64,000 bases of DNA from Tissierellales bacterium (GTDB lineage Bacteria > Bacillota > Clostridia > Tissierellales > Sedimentibacteraceae). Where the stretch lies: positions 215,874 through 279,873 of the forward strand of contig JAHDQO010000002.1 of the NCBI GenBank assembly GCA_018433765.1, given 5' to 3'. Position numbers and translations under genes: made by a program. This document shows positions 53,763-63,096 of the stretch, in pieces (the first letter of the stretch is position 1; each line of letters starts with the position of its first letter). The notes under the pieces are model-generated. The model searched no databases. It saw only the letters and a program-made list of their open reading frames with translations, and was not told where the DNA came from.

Positions 53763-54797
53763 TCACCCTTTACTAATCTTAATTTGTTTACCTTCATTAT
53801 TATTTATATTTAAGTGGCTGTATGCTTTTTCTGTTACTATTCGCCCTCTAGACGTTCTATTTAAAAATCCTATTTGAAGTAAATATGGTTCATAAACATC
53901 TTCTATTGTTCCTCTTTCTTCTCCTATTGATGCTGCTAATGTATCTACACCTACTGGTCCGCCTTTATAAAAATTTATTATAGTAGCTAATATTTTTCTA
54001 TCAAGTTTATCTAATCCTAATGCATCTACCTCTAGCATATCAAGAGCTTTGTTTGCAGTTAAATTATCAACTTTACCTTCACATTTAACTATTGCATAAT
54101 CTCTTACTCTTTTTAGTAGTCTATTAGCTATTCTTGGTGTCCCTCTTGAACGTTTAGCTATTTCTATAGCTCCTTTTTCTTCAATTTCTATATCTAATAT
54201 TCCTGCTGACCGAACTACAATTTCTTTTAAGTCGTAGACATTATAAAAATCAAGATTACATATTACCCCAAACCTATCTCTTAAAGGAGAAGTTAGTAAC
54301 CCTGCTCTTGTTGTTGCTCCTATTAATGTGAACTTTGGTAAATCTAATCTTATTGATCTTGCTGATGGACCTTTTCCAATAATTATATCTAGTGCATAAT
54401 CCTCCATTGCTGGATATAATATCTCTTCTACACTTCTGTTTAATCTATGTATCTCATCTATGAATAAAACATCATTTTCATTCAAATTTGTTAAAATAGC
54501 AGCTAAATCACCCGGTCTTTCTATAGCAGGTCCAGAAGTTATTCTAATGTTAACATTCATTTCGTTAGATATAATATTTGCCATTGTAGTCTTTCCTAAT
54601 CCCGGAGGTCCTGATAATAATACATGGTCCAGAGGTTCATTTCTTAATTTTGCAGCCTCAATAAAAATACTCAATTTTTCTTTTACTTTATGCTGTCCTA
54701 TATATTGCTTAAGCTTTTGAGGTCTAAGAGTAAGTTCTAAATCCTCTTCACCAGTTTTTATAGTACTTGCAATAATCTCATTTTCTCTTTCAACCAT
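53763..54797 (-). CDS. ruvB: Holliday junction branch-migration helicase RuvB
   Basis: This 344-aa AAA+ motor shows [19 protein letters not shown], Walker [13 protein letters not shown] (near 63), Walker [19 protein letters not shown], sensor 1 [20 protein letters not shown] with the Arg finger, and the winged-helix C-terminus ([33 protein letters not shown]). It pumps DNA through the RuvA tetramer. It starts 36 bases after ruvA in the ruvC-ruvA-ruvB order. Confidence 0.97.
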   Translation of the reverse strand: MVERENEIIASTIKTGEEDLELTLRPQKLKQYIGQHKVKEKLSIFIEAAKLRNEPLDHVLLSGPPGLGKTTMANIISNEMNVNIRITSGPAIERPGDLAAILTNLNENDVLFIDEIHRLNRSVEEILYPAMEDYALDIIIGKGPSARSIRLDLPKFTLIGATTRAGLLTSPLRDRFGVICNLDFYNVYDLKEIVVRSAGILDIEIEEKGAIEIAKRSRGTPRIANRLLKRVRDYAIVKCEGKVDNLTANKALDMLEVDALGLDKLDRKILATIINFYKGGPVGVDTLAASIGEERGTIEDVYEPYLLQIGFLNRTSRGRIVTEKAYSHLNINNNEGKQIKISKG

Positions 54798-54833
54798 CTA
54801 ACTATCATTCCTTTTTACATTTAATATGAATAA

Positions 54834-55418
54834 TTAATTATTCAAATTTCTTAATGCCTCTTTTATTATTTCATTTTCGTTTTTATCTTGTAGATTAATA
54901 TTTTTTAACGATTTTTTTGCTTCATTTTGAGTAAATCCTAACGTCATTAACACTTTAATTAATTCACTTGTTTCATTTTCAACCACTTTAGAACTCTCAA
55001 TAACATCTTCTATATCTACTTTTTCTATTTTATCTTTTAATTCTAAAACAATTTTACTTGCTGTTTTTTTACCTATACCCGATGCTTTTGATATTTTTTG
55101 TATATCATTAGTTGATATAGCTACTTTTAATGAAACTGTATCTAAAATTGATAGAATTGATAGACCAGCTTTAGGCCCTACACCGTTAACAGAAATTAGC
55201 TTTTTAAACATTTCTAATTCATCGTTATCTGCAAAACCAAATAAAGAAAGTATATCTTCTCTAACATGCAAATAAGTAAAAATAACAGTTTCAGAGCCAG
55301 ACTGTATTTTATTTAATGTGTTTTGTGAAGTATTGATATGATATCCTATACCTCCATTTTCAATCACTAAAAAATCCAGTCCTTTCTTTGTTATCTCACC
55401 TTTAATATAATTTATCAT
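54834..55418 (-). CDS. ruvA: Holliday junction protein RuvA
   Basis: This protein of about 194 aa has an N-terminal OB domain (MINYIKGEI; VIENGGIGYHI), the two helix-hairpin-helix motifs (LISVNGVGPKAGLSIL; ISKASGIGKKTASKIVLELKDK) and the C-terminal RuvB-binding domain (LMTLGFTQNEAKKSL). It binds four-way junctions. ATG 55418 is used, after GTGGTG; an earlier in-frame start at 55430 overlaps ruvC. Confidence 0.96.
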   Translation of the reverse strand: MINYIKGEITKKGLDFLVIENGGIGYHINTSQNTLNKIQSGSETVIFTYLHVREDILSLFGFADNDELEMFKKLISVNGVGPKAGLSILSILDTVSLKVAISTNDIQKISKASGIGKKTASKIVLELKDKIEKVDIEDVIESSKVVENETSELIKVLMTLGFTQNEAKKSLKNINLQDKNENEIIKEALRNLNN

Positions 55419-55430
55419 TTTATTCACCAC

Positions 55431-55922
55431 TCATAGTTTAAAATTTTTAGCATATTTTAAAGAATGCGCATGACATATTGCAACTGCAAGACCATCAGCA
55501 GCATCATCAGGTTTAGGAATTTTATCAAGTTTTAAAATAATTTTAACCATCTCTTGTATCTGTCTTTTTTGTGCTCGTCCATAACCTACTATTCCTTGTT
55601 TTATCTGCAGTGGAGTATATTCATATATAGGTATTTGACTATTTACTGCTGCAAGTATATGAACTCCTCTAGCTTGTCCTACACTTATTGCTGTTTTAAC
55701 ATTTTTATTAAAAAATAATTCTTCAATTGATACAGCATCAGGTTTATATTTTTCAAAAAGTTTTATATATGAGTCATATATAATTTTTAACCTAGTTGGA
55801 AAATCAATATCACTCTCTGTTTCAACAGTACCGTATTCTAGCATTTTAAATTTATTACCTACATAATCTATTACTCCATACCCAGATATAGCCAATCCTG
55901 GATCCATTCCAAATATTAACAT
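55431..55922 (-). CDS. ruvC: Holliday junction resolvase RuvC
   Basis: RuvC cuts four-way junctions. The 163-aa RNase H-fold nuclease has its acidic residues in FGMDPGLAISGYG, SIEELFFNKN and DDAADGLAVAICH, with the GRAQKRQIQEMV helix between. AAGGTG precedes the ATG. The three ruv genes are contiguous, with yebC upstream, as in many bacteria. Confidence 0.96.
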   Translation of the reverse strand: MLIFGMDPGLAISGYGVIDYVGNKFKMLEYGTVETESDIDFPTRLKIIYDSYIKLFEKYKPDAVSIEELFFNKNVKTAISVGQARGVHILAAVNSQIPIYEYTPLQIKQGIVGYGRAQKRQIQEMVKIILKLDKIPKPDDAADGLAVAICHAHSLKYAKNFKL

Positions 55923-55990
55923 TGCAACACCTTAAAACTATTTCTTTAATTATATTTATAGTTTATTTCCTTTTTTAATGTTTACTTTAG

Positions 55991-56012
55991 AAAAAAATCC
56001 CTCTTGATAGAG
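55991..56012 (-). terminator. Terminator downstream of the inserted element (yebC transcript)
   Basis: On the minus strand CCCTCT-ATCA-AGAGGG is followed by ATTTTTTT. This copy retains the T-run. The upstream copy at 56169-56184 has the same stem but no T-run, consistent with one terminator split by an insertion. Confidence 0.8.
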
Positions 56013-56185
56013 GGTCAGATTGTTGACAAAGTCAACAAGATGATAGGCTTTTGAGAAACTTGAAGTTCGAGGCGTACCGAAAGCGAGTAAGCGGAGCGTA
56101 TATAAAAATACGTGAGCATTCTCGATTGAGGCAACAACGATGAAATTCGGGTTTGTCAATAGCCTAATCCCTCTTGATAGAGGGT
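55996..56185 (-). repeat. Structured element inserted in the yebC terminator, flanked by 20-bp direct repeats
   Basis: The identical 20-mer AATCCCTCTTGATAGAGGGT is at 55996-56015 and 56166-56185; each copy is itself a hairpin (CCCTCT-TGAT-AGAGGG). Between them is about 150 bp: a TTGTTGAC-AAA-GTCAACAA hairpin (56020-56038 region), then imperfect terminal inverted repeats (56045-56069 with 56141-56165, both ends reading AGGCTnTTGAnAAAC inward) around a CGTAT/ATACG hairpin. The copy at 55996 has the T-run of a normal terminator on the minus strand. The arrangement looks like a small mobile element with a long target duplication. The middle is visibly richer in GC than the surroundings. Confidence 0.75.
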
Positions 56186-56187
56186 GT

Positions 56188-56931
56188 TTATATATCAAAA
56201 TCATCCGGTATTTCCCAATTGTGATAAATTTCTTGCACATCATCATTATCTTCTAAAGCATCTATAAGTTTAGCTATAGTTTTCGTATCTTCTTCATTAT
56301 CAATTTTTGTTGTAGTTTGAGGTATATATAATACTTCTCCATTTACATTATTATATCCTGAACTTTTAATTCCTTTTAATACTGCCATAAAGTTTTCAGG
56401 TGGAGTAATTACTTCAAATATATCCTCTTCATTTTTTAAATCATCAGCTCCAACTTCAAGTACTGTTAGCATTAAATCTTCTTCATTAATTTGACCATCA
56501 TTTTTAATAGCAATAACACCTTTTCTTTCAAATAAGTAAGATACACATCCTGTTGATCCTAAATTACCGTTATACTTTGAAAAGTAGTGTCTTATATCAG
56601 CAGCAGTTCTATTTTTATTGTCAGTAAGACATTGAACCATAAATGCCGTTCCACAAGGTCCATATCCCTCATATGTAATAGATTCAAAATTATTTTCAGA
56701 AGCAGAGCCTGCTCCCTTTTTAATTGCTCTATCTATATTATCATTTGGCATGTTTTCAGCTTTTGCTTTTTCTATTGCATTAGCTAGCGATGCATTGTAT
56801 TCAGGATCTGTTCCACCCTCTTTTACTGCAACTGTTATTGCCCTAGCTAATTTTGTAAATATTTTAGCTTTTTTTGCGTCTTGTCTTCCTTTCCTATGTT
56901 TAGTATTAGCCCATTTTGAATGTCCAGCCAT
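56188..56931 (-). CDS. yebC: YebC/PmpR family protein
   Basis: This 247-aa protein begins with the family signature MAGHSKWANTKHRKGRQDAKK and has YEGYGPCGTAFMVQCLTDNKNRTAADIRH and GCVSYLFERKGV. YebC proteins were named as transcription regulators; recent work on relatives links some to translation of proline-rich stretches. AGGAGG precedes the ATG. The 3' end runs into a terminator that has been interrupted by a structured insertion. Confidence 0.96.
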   Translation of the reverse strand: MAGHSKWANTKHRKGRQDAKKAKIFTKLARAITVAVKEGGTDPEYNASLANAIEKAKAENMPNDNIDRAIKKGAGSASENNFESITYEGYGPCGTAFMVQCLTDNKNRTAADIRHYFSKYNGNLGSTGCVSYLFERKGVIAIKNDGQINEEDLMLTVLEVGADDLKNEEDIFEVITPPENFMAVLKGIKSSGYNNVNGEVLYIPQTTTKIDNEEDTKTIAKLIDALEDNDDVQEIYHNWEIPDDFDI

Positions 56932-57001
56932 ATTTTACCTCCTAACATTGTTTCTATTTCATTCTACCACACTTACTCTTTTTATATCAAGATATAATGA
57001 T

Positions 57002-57646
57002 TTAATCTAACAGCTTACCATTCTTGACTGATAAATAACTTGTATTTCCTTCAGTTATATTTGCTTTTCCATTACTCAAATCATTCAAAATATTTTTCAA
57101 CTTATGAACATCTTTGTTTTCTACAAGTATTATTAATGTGATTTTCTGTTCGAATATTTTTTGCTTTATTATATAATTATTTTTAGTAAGTTCGTTCTCT
57201 AGCTTGCCTAAAAGTGTATAATCTATTTCAGCTTTAATTTCTTGAAATAATATTTTATCTACTATTTGAGCATTTTCCAATCCAACTTTTGAACCTTTAA
57301 TATACGCTCTTACTAATCCACCAGCTCCTAATTTTACACCTCCAAAATACCTTGTTACAACTACAGCTACATTTCTTAAATTTTCTTGTTTTAATACATT
57401 TAGCACAGGAATTCCCGCAGTACCAGAGGGCTCTCCATCATCACTATATCTTTGTATATTACTGTTTTCTCCAAGTACATATGCATATACATTATGTGTA
57501 GCATTATAGTACCTTTTTTTATTTTTTTCTATAAATTTTAGTGCGTCTTCTTCACTTTCAATCGGACAGGCATGTCCGATAAATTTTGATTTATTAATTA
57601 TTATTTCTCCACTGCCAACACGGTGTACAGTTTTAAAACTATCCAA
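57002..57646 (-). CDS. YigZ/IMPACT family protein
   Basis: This 214-aa UPF0029 protein has KSKFIGHACPIESEEDALKF, ATHNVYAYVLGE, RYSDDGEPSGTAGIPVL, VVVTRYFGGVKLGAGGLVRAY and a C-terminal DUF1949 domain. IMPACT relatives affect translation control in eukaryotes; the bacterial role is unclear. It starts with TTG, and GGAGG lies in the last hflX codons, which it overlaps by 8 bases. Confidence 0.92.
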   Translation of the reverse strand: MDSFKTVHRVGSGEIIINKSKFIGHACPIESEEDALKFIEKNKKRYYNATHNVYAYVLGENSNIQRYSDDGEPSGTAGIPVLNVLKQENLRNVAVVVTRYFGGVKLGAGGLVRAYIKGSKVGLENAQIVDKILFQEIKAEIDYTLLGKLENELTKNNYIIKQKIFEQKITLIILVENKDVHKLKNILNDLSNGKANITEGNTSYLSVKNGKLLD

Positions 57647-58919
57647 TTTGTTCTACCTCCGAAATATATTGTGTGTATTTCTCTCGTTCAGATTCATATA
57701 TTATAGCATCAATATATATTTTTTGTTCTTCATGTTTTGTTTGCCAAATTTTTCTATTATTTATTAACTCATGATATATTTCTAATTTATCATATGGTAT
57801 TTTCATTTTACATTTCAGTTTATTACCATTTAATTTATTATCTACTTTTTCCAATAATTCATGAATGTTTATCTTGTTTTTAGCTGATATATATATATTA
57901 TCTGAGTTTAATTCACTTTTCTCATATAATAGATTTGATTTATCAATTTTATTATAAACATTAATTATTGGTATTTCTTTGCAGATTATATTATTTATAA
58001 TATCAATAGTTGTTTTTTTATTAATTAACAAATTTTCATCATTAATATCAATTACATGTAATATTATGTCTGCATATTTTATTTCTTCTAAAGTTCCTTT
58101 AAATGCCTCTATTAAATGTGTTGGAAGTCTTTTAACAAATCCAACTGTATCAGAAAAAATCGCTTCTTTACCACCTGGCAGTTTAATTTTTCTTAATTCA
58201 GTCTCAAGTGTAGCAAACAGCATGTTATGACAAAATACTTTTTTATCATCTTTATTATCCTCACCATCTAATAAAGCATTTAGTAAAGTAGATTTTCCTG
58301 CGTTAGTGTAACCTATGATTGACACTATTGATATTTCATCTCTTAACCTATGTTTTCTTTTTGTTTCTCTTATTTTTTCAACTTTTCTCAACTGTAACTC
58401 AATATCTTTTATTCTTTTTAAGATGTGTCTTCTATCTATCTCAATTTTTTTCTCACCTGGGCCTCTAGTACCAATACCACCGCCTTGACGTGATAAAGTT
58501 GTACCTAATCCCTTAAGTCTTGGAAGTCTATATTTTAATTGAGCAAGCTCTACTTGTAATTTTCCTTCTTTTGTTAATGCTCTTTTCGCAAATATATCTA
58601 AAATAATCATAGTTCTATCTACAACTTTTACACCAACAACTTCTTCAATATTATTGATTTGTGACCCAGTTAACTCATCATTAATTACAATAGTATCTAT
58701 TTCTAGTTCATCGGTATATACTGCTATTTCTTCTAATTTACCTTTTCCAACATAATACTTAGAATCTTGTTTATATCTTTTTTGTATAACAGATGATATA
58801 ACAACACCCTCATCAGCTTTAACAAGTTCAGATAATTCATTAATATCATTAATTAATTCATCATTTAGGTTATTATTATATATATCCAATCCAACGAGTA
58901 AACATCTTTCTTTATCCAA
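57639..58919 (-). CDS. hflX: Ribosome-associated GTPase HflX
   Basis: This 426-aa protein has an N-terminal HflX nucleotide-binding domain (about 1-180: DEGVVISSVIQKRYKQDSKYYVGKGKLEE; LKYRLPRLKGLGTTLSRQGGGIGTRGPGE), the G domain with G1 IIGYTNAGKSTLLN, G3 FSDTVGFVKRLP and G4 NVYNKIDKSN, and a C-terminal domain. HflX rescues and splits stalled 70S ribosomes under heat or antibiotic stress. TTG start with GGAGGC. A promoter lies at 58962-58990. Confidence 0.95.
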   Translation of the reverse strand: MDKERCLLVGLDIYNNNLNDELINDINELSELVKADEGVVISSVIQKRYKQDSKYYVGKGKLEEIAVYTDELEIDTIVINDELTGSQINNIEEVVGVKVVDRTMIILDIFAKRALTKEGKLQVELAQLKYRLPRLKGLGTTLSRQGGGIGTRGPGEKKIEIDRRHILKRIKDIELQLRKVEKIRETKRKHRLRDEISIVSIIGYTNAGKSTLLNALLDGEDNKDDKKVFCHNMLFATLETELRKIKLPGGKEAIFSDTVGFVKRLPTHLIEAFKGTLEEIKYADIILHVIDINDENLLINKKTTIDIINNIICKEIPIINVYNKIDKSNLLYEKSELNSDNIYISAKNKINIHELLEKVDNKLNGNKLKCKMKIPYDKLEIYHELINNRKIWQTKHEEQKIYIDAIIYESEREKYTQYISEVEQIG

Positions 58920-58961
58920 ATTTTGCCTCCGATTTTGAAATAGTAATTATTACTTTATATT

Positions 58962-58990
58962 ATTATACTCAAAATAATTAATAAACACAA
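58962..58990 (-). promoter_or_regulatory. Sigma-A promoter for hflX
   Basis: On the minus strand TTGTGT (58990-58985), a 17-base spacer and a perfect TATAAT (58967-58962) lie in the 141-base gap between yunB and hflX. The -35 is weak. Confidence 0.5.
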
Positions 58991-59060
58991 AATAATTAGT
59001 TAGTTTTTATAATATCTTAATCTTGAACCACTTTCCATACATTTTTATAAGCAGCATATT

Positions 59061-59699
59061 CTAATTATTTACCTCTGGTATCTCCATATAACTTTCCGGA
59101 ACATCACCTACAATAACTACCTCTGCAATGGGTACATTATTAGTAACTTTTGTATCTGTTGTTATTAAAGGTATAATAATTTTTATATCAACGCTTACAA
59201 CTATAAATATTTTATATCTAGTTTGATTTATTCCAGATTCTTCAAATTCAGTAGCGTAATTAACTAAAACACTTCCTTGAGGAACTAAATCAAAATATAA
59301 TTGTGGACCGTATTGTGATAATATTTGACTATTCAATGCTGAACCTAAGGGTATAATAAACGATTTATTAGTTACTTCTTTTATATTTTCTTGTACTTTA
59401 ATAGCAATGTTTGTTGCAAGGTTATTCATAATCAAAGTATTAGTTTTAAGCATAGCTATCTTTCCATTTTCATCATAATCAACCATAATTAAATCTTCCC
59501 TCATATTATTTTTTTCTAATTCACTTTTTATGGCTTCATTGATAGCTTGAGTTGCAATGACTTTTGCTTTAACTTCGCAAATTGATGTAACAGTAGGTTT
59601 TATATTTTTTTCAATAAAAACGTAAATATTAGTAACAATAAATAGTACTACAATTATTATTATGTATATTTTAATTTTCTTTTTACTTTTATGTTTCAC
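59061..59699 (-). CDS. yunB: Sporulation protein YunB
   Basis: This 212-aa protein has one N-terminal membrane helix (about 9-27) and an extracytoplasmic domain with the YunB features AKVIATQAINEAI, YDENGKIAMLKTNTLIMN, IIPLGSALNSQILSQYGPQLYFDLVPQGSVLVNYATEFEESGINQTRY. In Bacillus YunB is a mother-cell protein needed for full sporulation. It has a GTG start with AAGGTG ahead and is divergent from the penicillin-binding protein gene. Confidence 0.9.
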   Translation of the reverse strand: MKHKSKKKIKIYIIIIVVLFIVTNIYVFIEKNIKPTVTSICEVKAKVIATQAINEAIKSELEKNNMREDLIMVDYDENGKIAMLKTNTLIMNNLATNIAIKVQENIKEVTNKSFIIPLGSALNSQILSQYGPQLYFDLVPQGSVLVNYATEFEESGINQTRYKIFIVVSVDIKIIIPLITTDTKVTNNVPIAEVVIVGDVPESYMEIPEVNN

Positions 59700-59753
59700 T
59701 TTTAATTCACCTTTTATTTGACTTATTATATAATATGATTAAATTTAATTAAT

Positions 59754-59783
59754 TTGACTTTTTTTACTCATTTTATGTATAAT
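59754..59783 (+). promoter_or_regulatory. Sigma-A promoter for the penicillin-binding protein
   Basis: TTGACT (59754-59759), an 18-base spacer and TATAAT (59778-59783) lie 30 bases before the ATG, with AGGAGG at 59801-59806. Five of six and six of six matches make it one of the strongest promoters here. Confidence 0.8.
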
Positions 59784-59812
59784 AGACAAGAAATCTTTAC
59801 AGGAGGTTTGAA

Positions 59813-62800
59813 ATGGCTAAGAAAAACAATAAAACTAAGAATAAAAGAAAATTTAGTTTAATAAGATTTTTACTACTGTTGATACTTATCGCTATCTTTG
59901 TAGCCGGTGGAGCTGTAATAGGTATAGTAGCAGCTTCTATAAAGAGTGCTCCTAAAATAGATCCAACAAAAATATTAACTATTTTAAATGAAAGTTCTGT
60001 TATAGTTGATGAAAATGGTAATGTTATCGAACAAATACAAAATAAAGATGGAAATAGAGAAATTGTTGAACTAGATAAAATACCCGATTACCTAGAAAAT
60101 GCCTTCATAGCTATAGAAGACCAACGTTTTAAAACACATATTGGAATTGATCCTAAAAGAATTATCGGGTCTTTATTCCACAATATAAAAGTTGGTGATT
60201 TAACAGCTCAAGGTGGTAGTACTATAACCCAACAGCTTGTCAAAAATTTATATTTGACTGGTTCAAAAGATTTTGATAGGAAGATAAAAGAGGCTTATTT
60301 AGCTATTCAGATGGAAAGGACATTGACTAAAGACCAAATTTTGGAATACTACCTTAATACAATCTCATTTGGAGGATCGTATAAAGGAGTTCAAACAGCA
60401 GCTTTTACGTATTTCTCAAAAGATGTTAGTGAACTAACATTAGCTGAAAGTGCATTAATTGCTGGTATACCTAAAGCTACTTCTACATATAAACCGTATA
60501 AGCAGATAAAAAGTAGTGAAGATGGCAATATAATTGAAGAAGATATAGTTGGATATGTTTATATTTCAGGAACAAAGTATACATGCGTATTTAATGAAGC
60601 TTCTGTAGAACGTCAGAAATTAGTCTTAGCAAAAATGTTAGAATTAGGATATATAAATGAAAATGAATACAATGACGCTTTAAGTGAAGACATTAAATCT
60701 AATTTAAAACCAGGTCAGAGAAAAATAGAAGGTATATCTTCACATTTTACTGATTATGTTAAGCAACAAGTTATTAAAGATTTAATGGATGAATATAATT
60801 ATTCTTATGATGATGCTGAAAAATATCTATATACTGGTGGTTTAAAAATATATACTACTATGGATGTTAACATCCAGCAAACACTTGAAGATTCATATGA
60901 TAATTTTGGTGAACTATTAACAGGTAAAGATTTATCTAATGTAAAAGATCCTATTGTTCAAGAATGGAAATCTTTTAGATGGACTTATAATGGTTCATCT
61001 GGTAATTTAGATAATAATTACAATATTTTAAACGAGACAGGTCACGTTTTATATTTTAAGAAAGAAAACATACTAGATGAAAATAATAATATTTATTTAA
61101 CCAAAGATGAATATGAATACGATGATCTTGGAAATTTAACTATAGACTCAAAGAAATTTAGTATATATTCGGATTTTATAGATGTGATAGATTGCTATAC
61201 AATTGATGAAAATAAAAACTTAATTTCACATAGTTTAAAAGCACTTAATATTGGTGAAAATTTTGAACCAGTATCTGTAAAAGGTACAAAAGGTAGTTTT
61301 AAGATTAGCAAAGATTACTTACAAACAAAAGATGATTTAATATTCGATTCTGAAAATGGTATTCTCATTAATAAAGATTATTTTTATTATGATGAAAAAG
61401 GCGTTACTCAACCACAATCAGCAGCTATTATCATGGATTACCGTACAGGTGAGATTAAAGCACTTATTGGTGGAAGAAATATTGATGAAAGCATGTCATT
61501 TAATAGAGCTATAAATGCTACAAGACAGCCAGGTTCTACTATTAAACCTTTAACTGTATATTTACCTGCACTAGATAATGGTTATACAGCTGCATCAATT
61601 ATTGATGATATTCCGAGGTATAATAAAGATGGTAATAGATGGCCAAAGAATTGGTACGAAGGCAGAGCTGTTAAATATAGAGGTCTTACAACATTAAGAG
61701 AATCTGTAGAACAATCGGTAAATACAAATGCTGTAAATATGCTTGATATGATAGGAATTCCGCTTTCACAAGAATATTTAGCTAAATTTCATTTTATTGA
61801 TACAACAAATCCTGAAAATGATAATTTTGTAACTAGAGAAGAAAATAGAGCTTATAATGACGTTAATCTAGCATCATTAGCACTTGGAGGATTAACCAAA
61901 GGATTTACTCCTATAAATATGACTGCAGCATATGGTGCTATAGCTAACAATGGAGTTTATGTTGAACCTATTTGCTACACTAAAGTCGTTAATCCTGATG
62001 GAAAAACAATTTTAGATAAAACTCCTGAGAAGAATATTGTTGTTTCACCACAAGTTGCTTTCATAATGAAAGATATACTTAGGACTACAGTTACTCAAGG
62101 ATTGTCACATAATGCTAAACTTCCTTCTAATATGAAAATTGAAGTAGCTGGTAAAACTGGTACTACTCAAGATAATGGAGACATTTGGTTCATGGGATTT
62201 TCTCCTTATTATGTTGGAGGTATTTGGATAGGTAACGATAATTCGCAATTAAGGTTATCCGAAGGTAGTGGATCAACTGCAAGATTGTGGGGTGAAATCA
62301 TGAAGGTTGTTCACGAAGGATTGCCTCCAGCTAATTTTGAACAAGTTGATGGAATTGTCAAAATACCTGTATGTGTCCAATCTGGTAAATTACCAACCGA
62401 ACTTTGTAAGTTAGATCCTAGAGGCAGCCAAATTAGACAAGAGTATTTTGTTGCAGGAACCGAACCTACAGAACATTGCGAGACACATGTAAAAGCAGAA
62501 ATTTGTACCGGATCAAACTTATTAAGGAATCCTTATTGTCCTCTTGATCAAGTTGAAGAAAGAGTGTTTATCAATAGAAAGGTTCCATATGACCCAGCAA
62601 ATTATCCAAATGTAAGAAATAGCAGCTATGAAGCAAAAAAACAAGCTAAAGCTTTATACGATCAAATATTAGAAGAAATAAGTATGTCACCCGGAAATAT
62701 ATCTGAATCTGATATTAAACAAGTATATGGTAATAAAATTCAATTTGAAAATGGTAAAATTGTAAAAGTTAATGGTATTTCAGTTAACGACTTAAGTTAT

Positions 62801-63055
62801 ACTCAAATGGTACCTGAAGATTATCAATACCAACTTCCTACACAAATTTGTACTTGGCATAATCAATACCATTGGTATCAATGGTTAAATGAGCAGGATT
62901 CTACTACTGATCAAGGAATAGGTGATGATGATCCAGATGATGATTCAACAAATGAAAATGATAATAATAATGAAGATGAAGATAATGATGAAGAAGACGA
63001 TAGTAATACAATAGAAAATGAAGATGATGAAGATCTTGAAATGATTACAAATTAG
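59813..63055 (+). CDS. Class A penicillin-binding protein (PBP1-type transglycosylase/transpeptidase)
   Basis: This 1080-aa bifunctional peptidoglycan synthase has a basic cytoplasmic tail, a membrane helix (about 16-42), a GT51 glycosyltransferase domain with catalytic Glu102 in AIEDQRF, then GGSTITQQLVKN and ERTLTKDQILEYYLN, and a transpeptidase domain with SxxK Ser575 (GSTIKP), SxN Ser635 (SVNTNA) and KTGT Lys781. The linker between the domains (about 355-535) is unusually long and Asp/Asn-rich. The last 120 residues hold four Cys, Tyr/Trp-rich WHNQYHWYQW and a tail of about 60 acidic residues. It has its own plus-strand promoter and terminator. Confidence 0.95.
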   Translation: MAKKNNKTKNKRKFSLIRFLLLLILIAIFVAGGAVIGIVAASIKSAPKIDPTKILTILNESSVIVDENGNVIEQIQNKDGNREIVELDKIPDYLENAFIAIEDQRFKTHIGIDPKRIIGSLFHNIKVGDLTAQGGSTITQQLVKNLYLTGSKDFDRKIKEAYLAIQMERTLTKDQILEYYLNTISFGGSYKGVQTAAFTYFSKDVSELTLAESALIAGIPKATSTYKPYKQIKSSEDGNIIEEDIVGYVYISGTKYTCVFNEASVERQKLVLAKMLELGYINENEYNDALSEDIKSNLKPGQRKIEGISSHFTDYVKQQVIKDLMDEYNYSYDDAEKYLYTGGLKIYTTMDVNIQQTLEDSYDNFGELLTGKDLSNVKDPIVQEWKSFRWTYNGSSGNLDNNYNILNETGHVLYFKKENILDENNNIYLTKDEYEYDDLGNLTIDSKKFSIYSDFIDVIDCYTIDENKNLISHSLKALNIGENFEPVSVKGTKGSFKISKDYLQTKDDLIFDSENGILINKDYFYYDEKGVTQPQSAAIIMDYRTGEIKALIGGRNIDESMSFNRAINATRQPGSTIKPLTVYLPALDNGYTAASIIDDIPRYNKDGNRWPKNWYEGRAVKYRGLTTLRESVEQSVNTNAVNMLDMIGIPLSQEYLAKFHFIDTTNPENDNFVTREENRAYNDVNLASLALGGLTKGFTPINMTAAYGAIANNGVYVEPICYTKVVNPDGKTILDKTPEKNIVVSPQVAFIMKDILRTTVTQGLSHNAKLPSNMKIEVAGKTGTTQDNGDIWFMGFSPYYVGGIWIGNDNSQLRLSEGSGSTARLWGEIMKVVHEGLPPANFEQVDGIVKIPVCVQSGKLPTELCKLDPRGSQIRQEYFVAGTEPTEHCETHVKAEICTGSNLLRNPYCPLDQVEERVFINRKVPYDPANYPNVRNSSYEAKKQAKALYDQILEEISMSPGNISESDIKQVYGNKIQFENGKIVKVNGISVNDLSYTQMVPEDYQYQLPTQICTWHNQYHWYQWLNEQDSTTDQGIGDDDPDDDSTNENDNNNEDEDNDEEDDSNTIENEDDEDLEMITN

Positions 63056-63060
63056 AATTT

Positions 63061-63096
63061 AAAAAATCCTCTTTAATTATAAGGAGGATTTTTTTT
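63061..63096. terminator. Bidirectional terminator between the PBP and spoVAE
   Basis: AAAAAATCCTC-N12-GAGGATTTTTTTT forms a stem with A and T runs on either side, so it can serve both converging genes. Confidence 0.85.

Noticed and set aside
55956-56246. A minus-strand open frame across the structured insertion and the end of yebC
   Set aside because: It begins within yebC in another frame, and the inserted region is explained better by hairpins and repeats. No ribosome site fits.
59700-59760. A second promoter for the PBP or for yunB in the divergent gap
   Set aside because: Several AT-rich -10-like words occur, but none pairs with a -35 at proper distance apart from the one listed.
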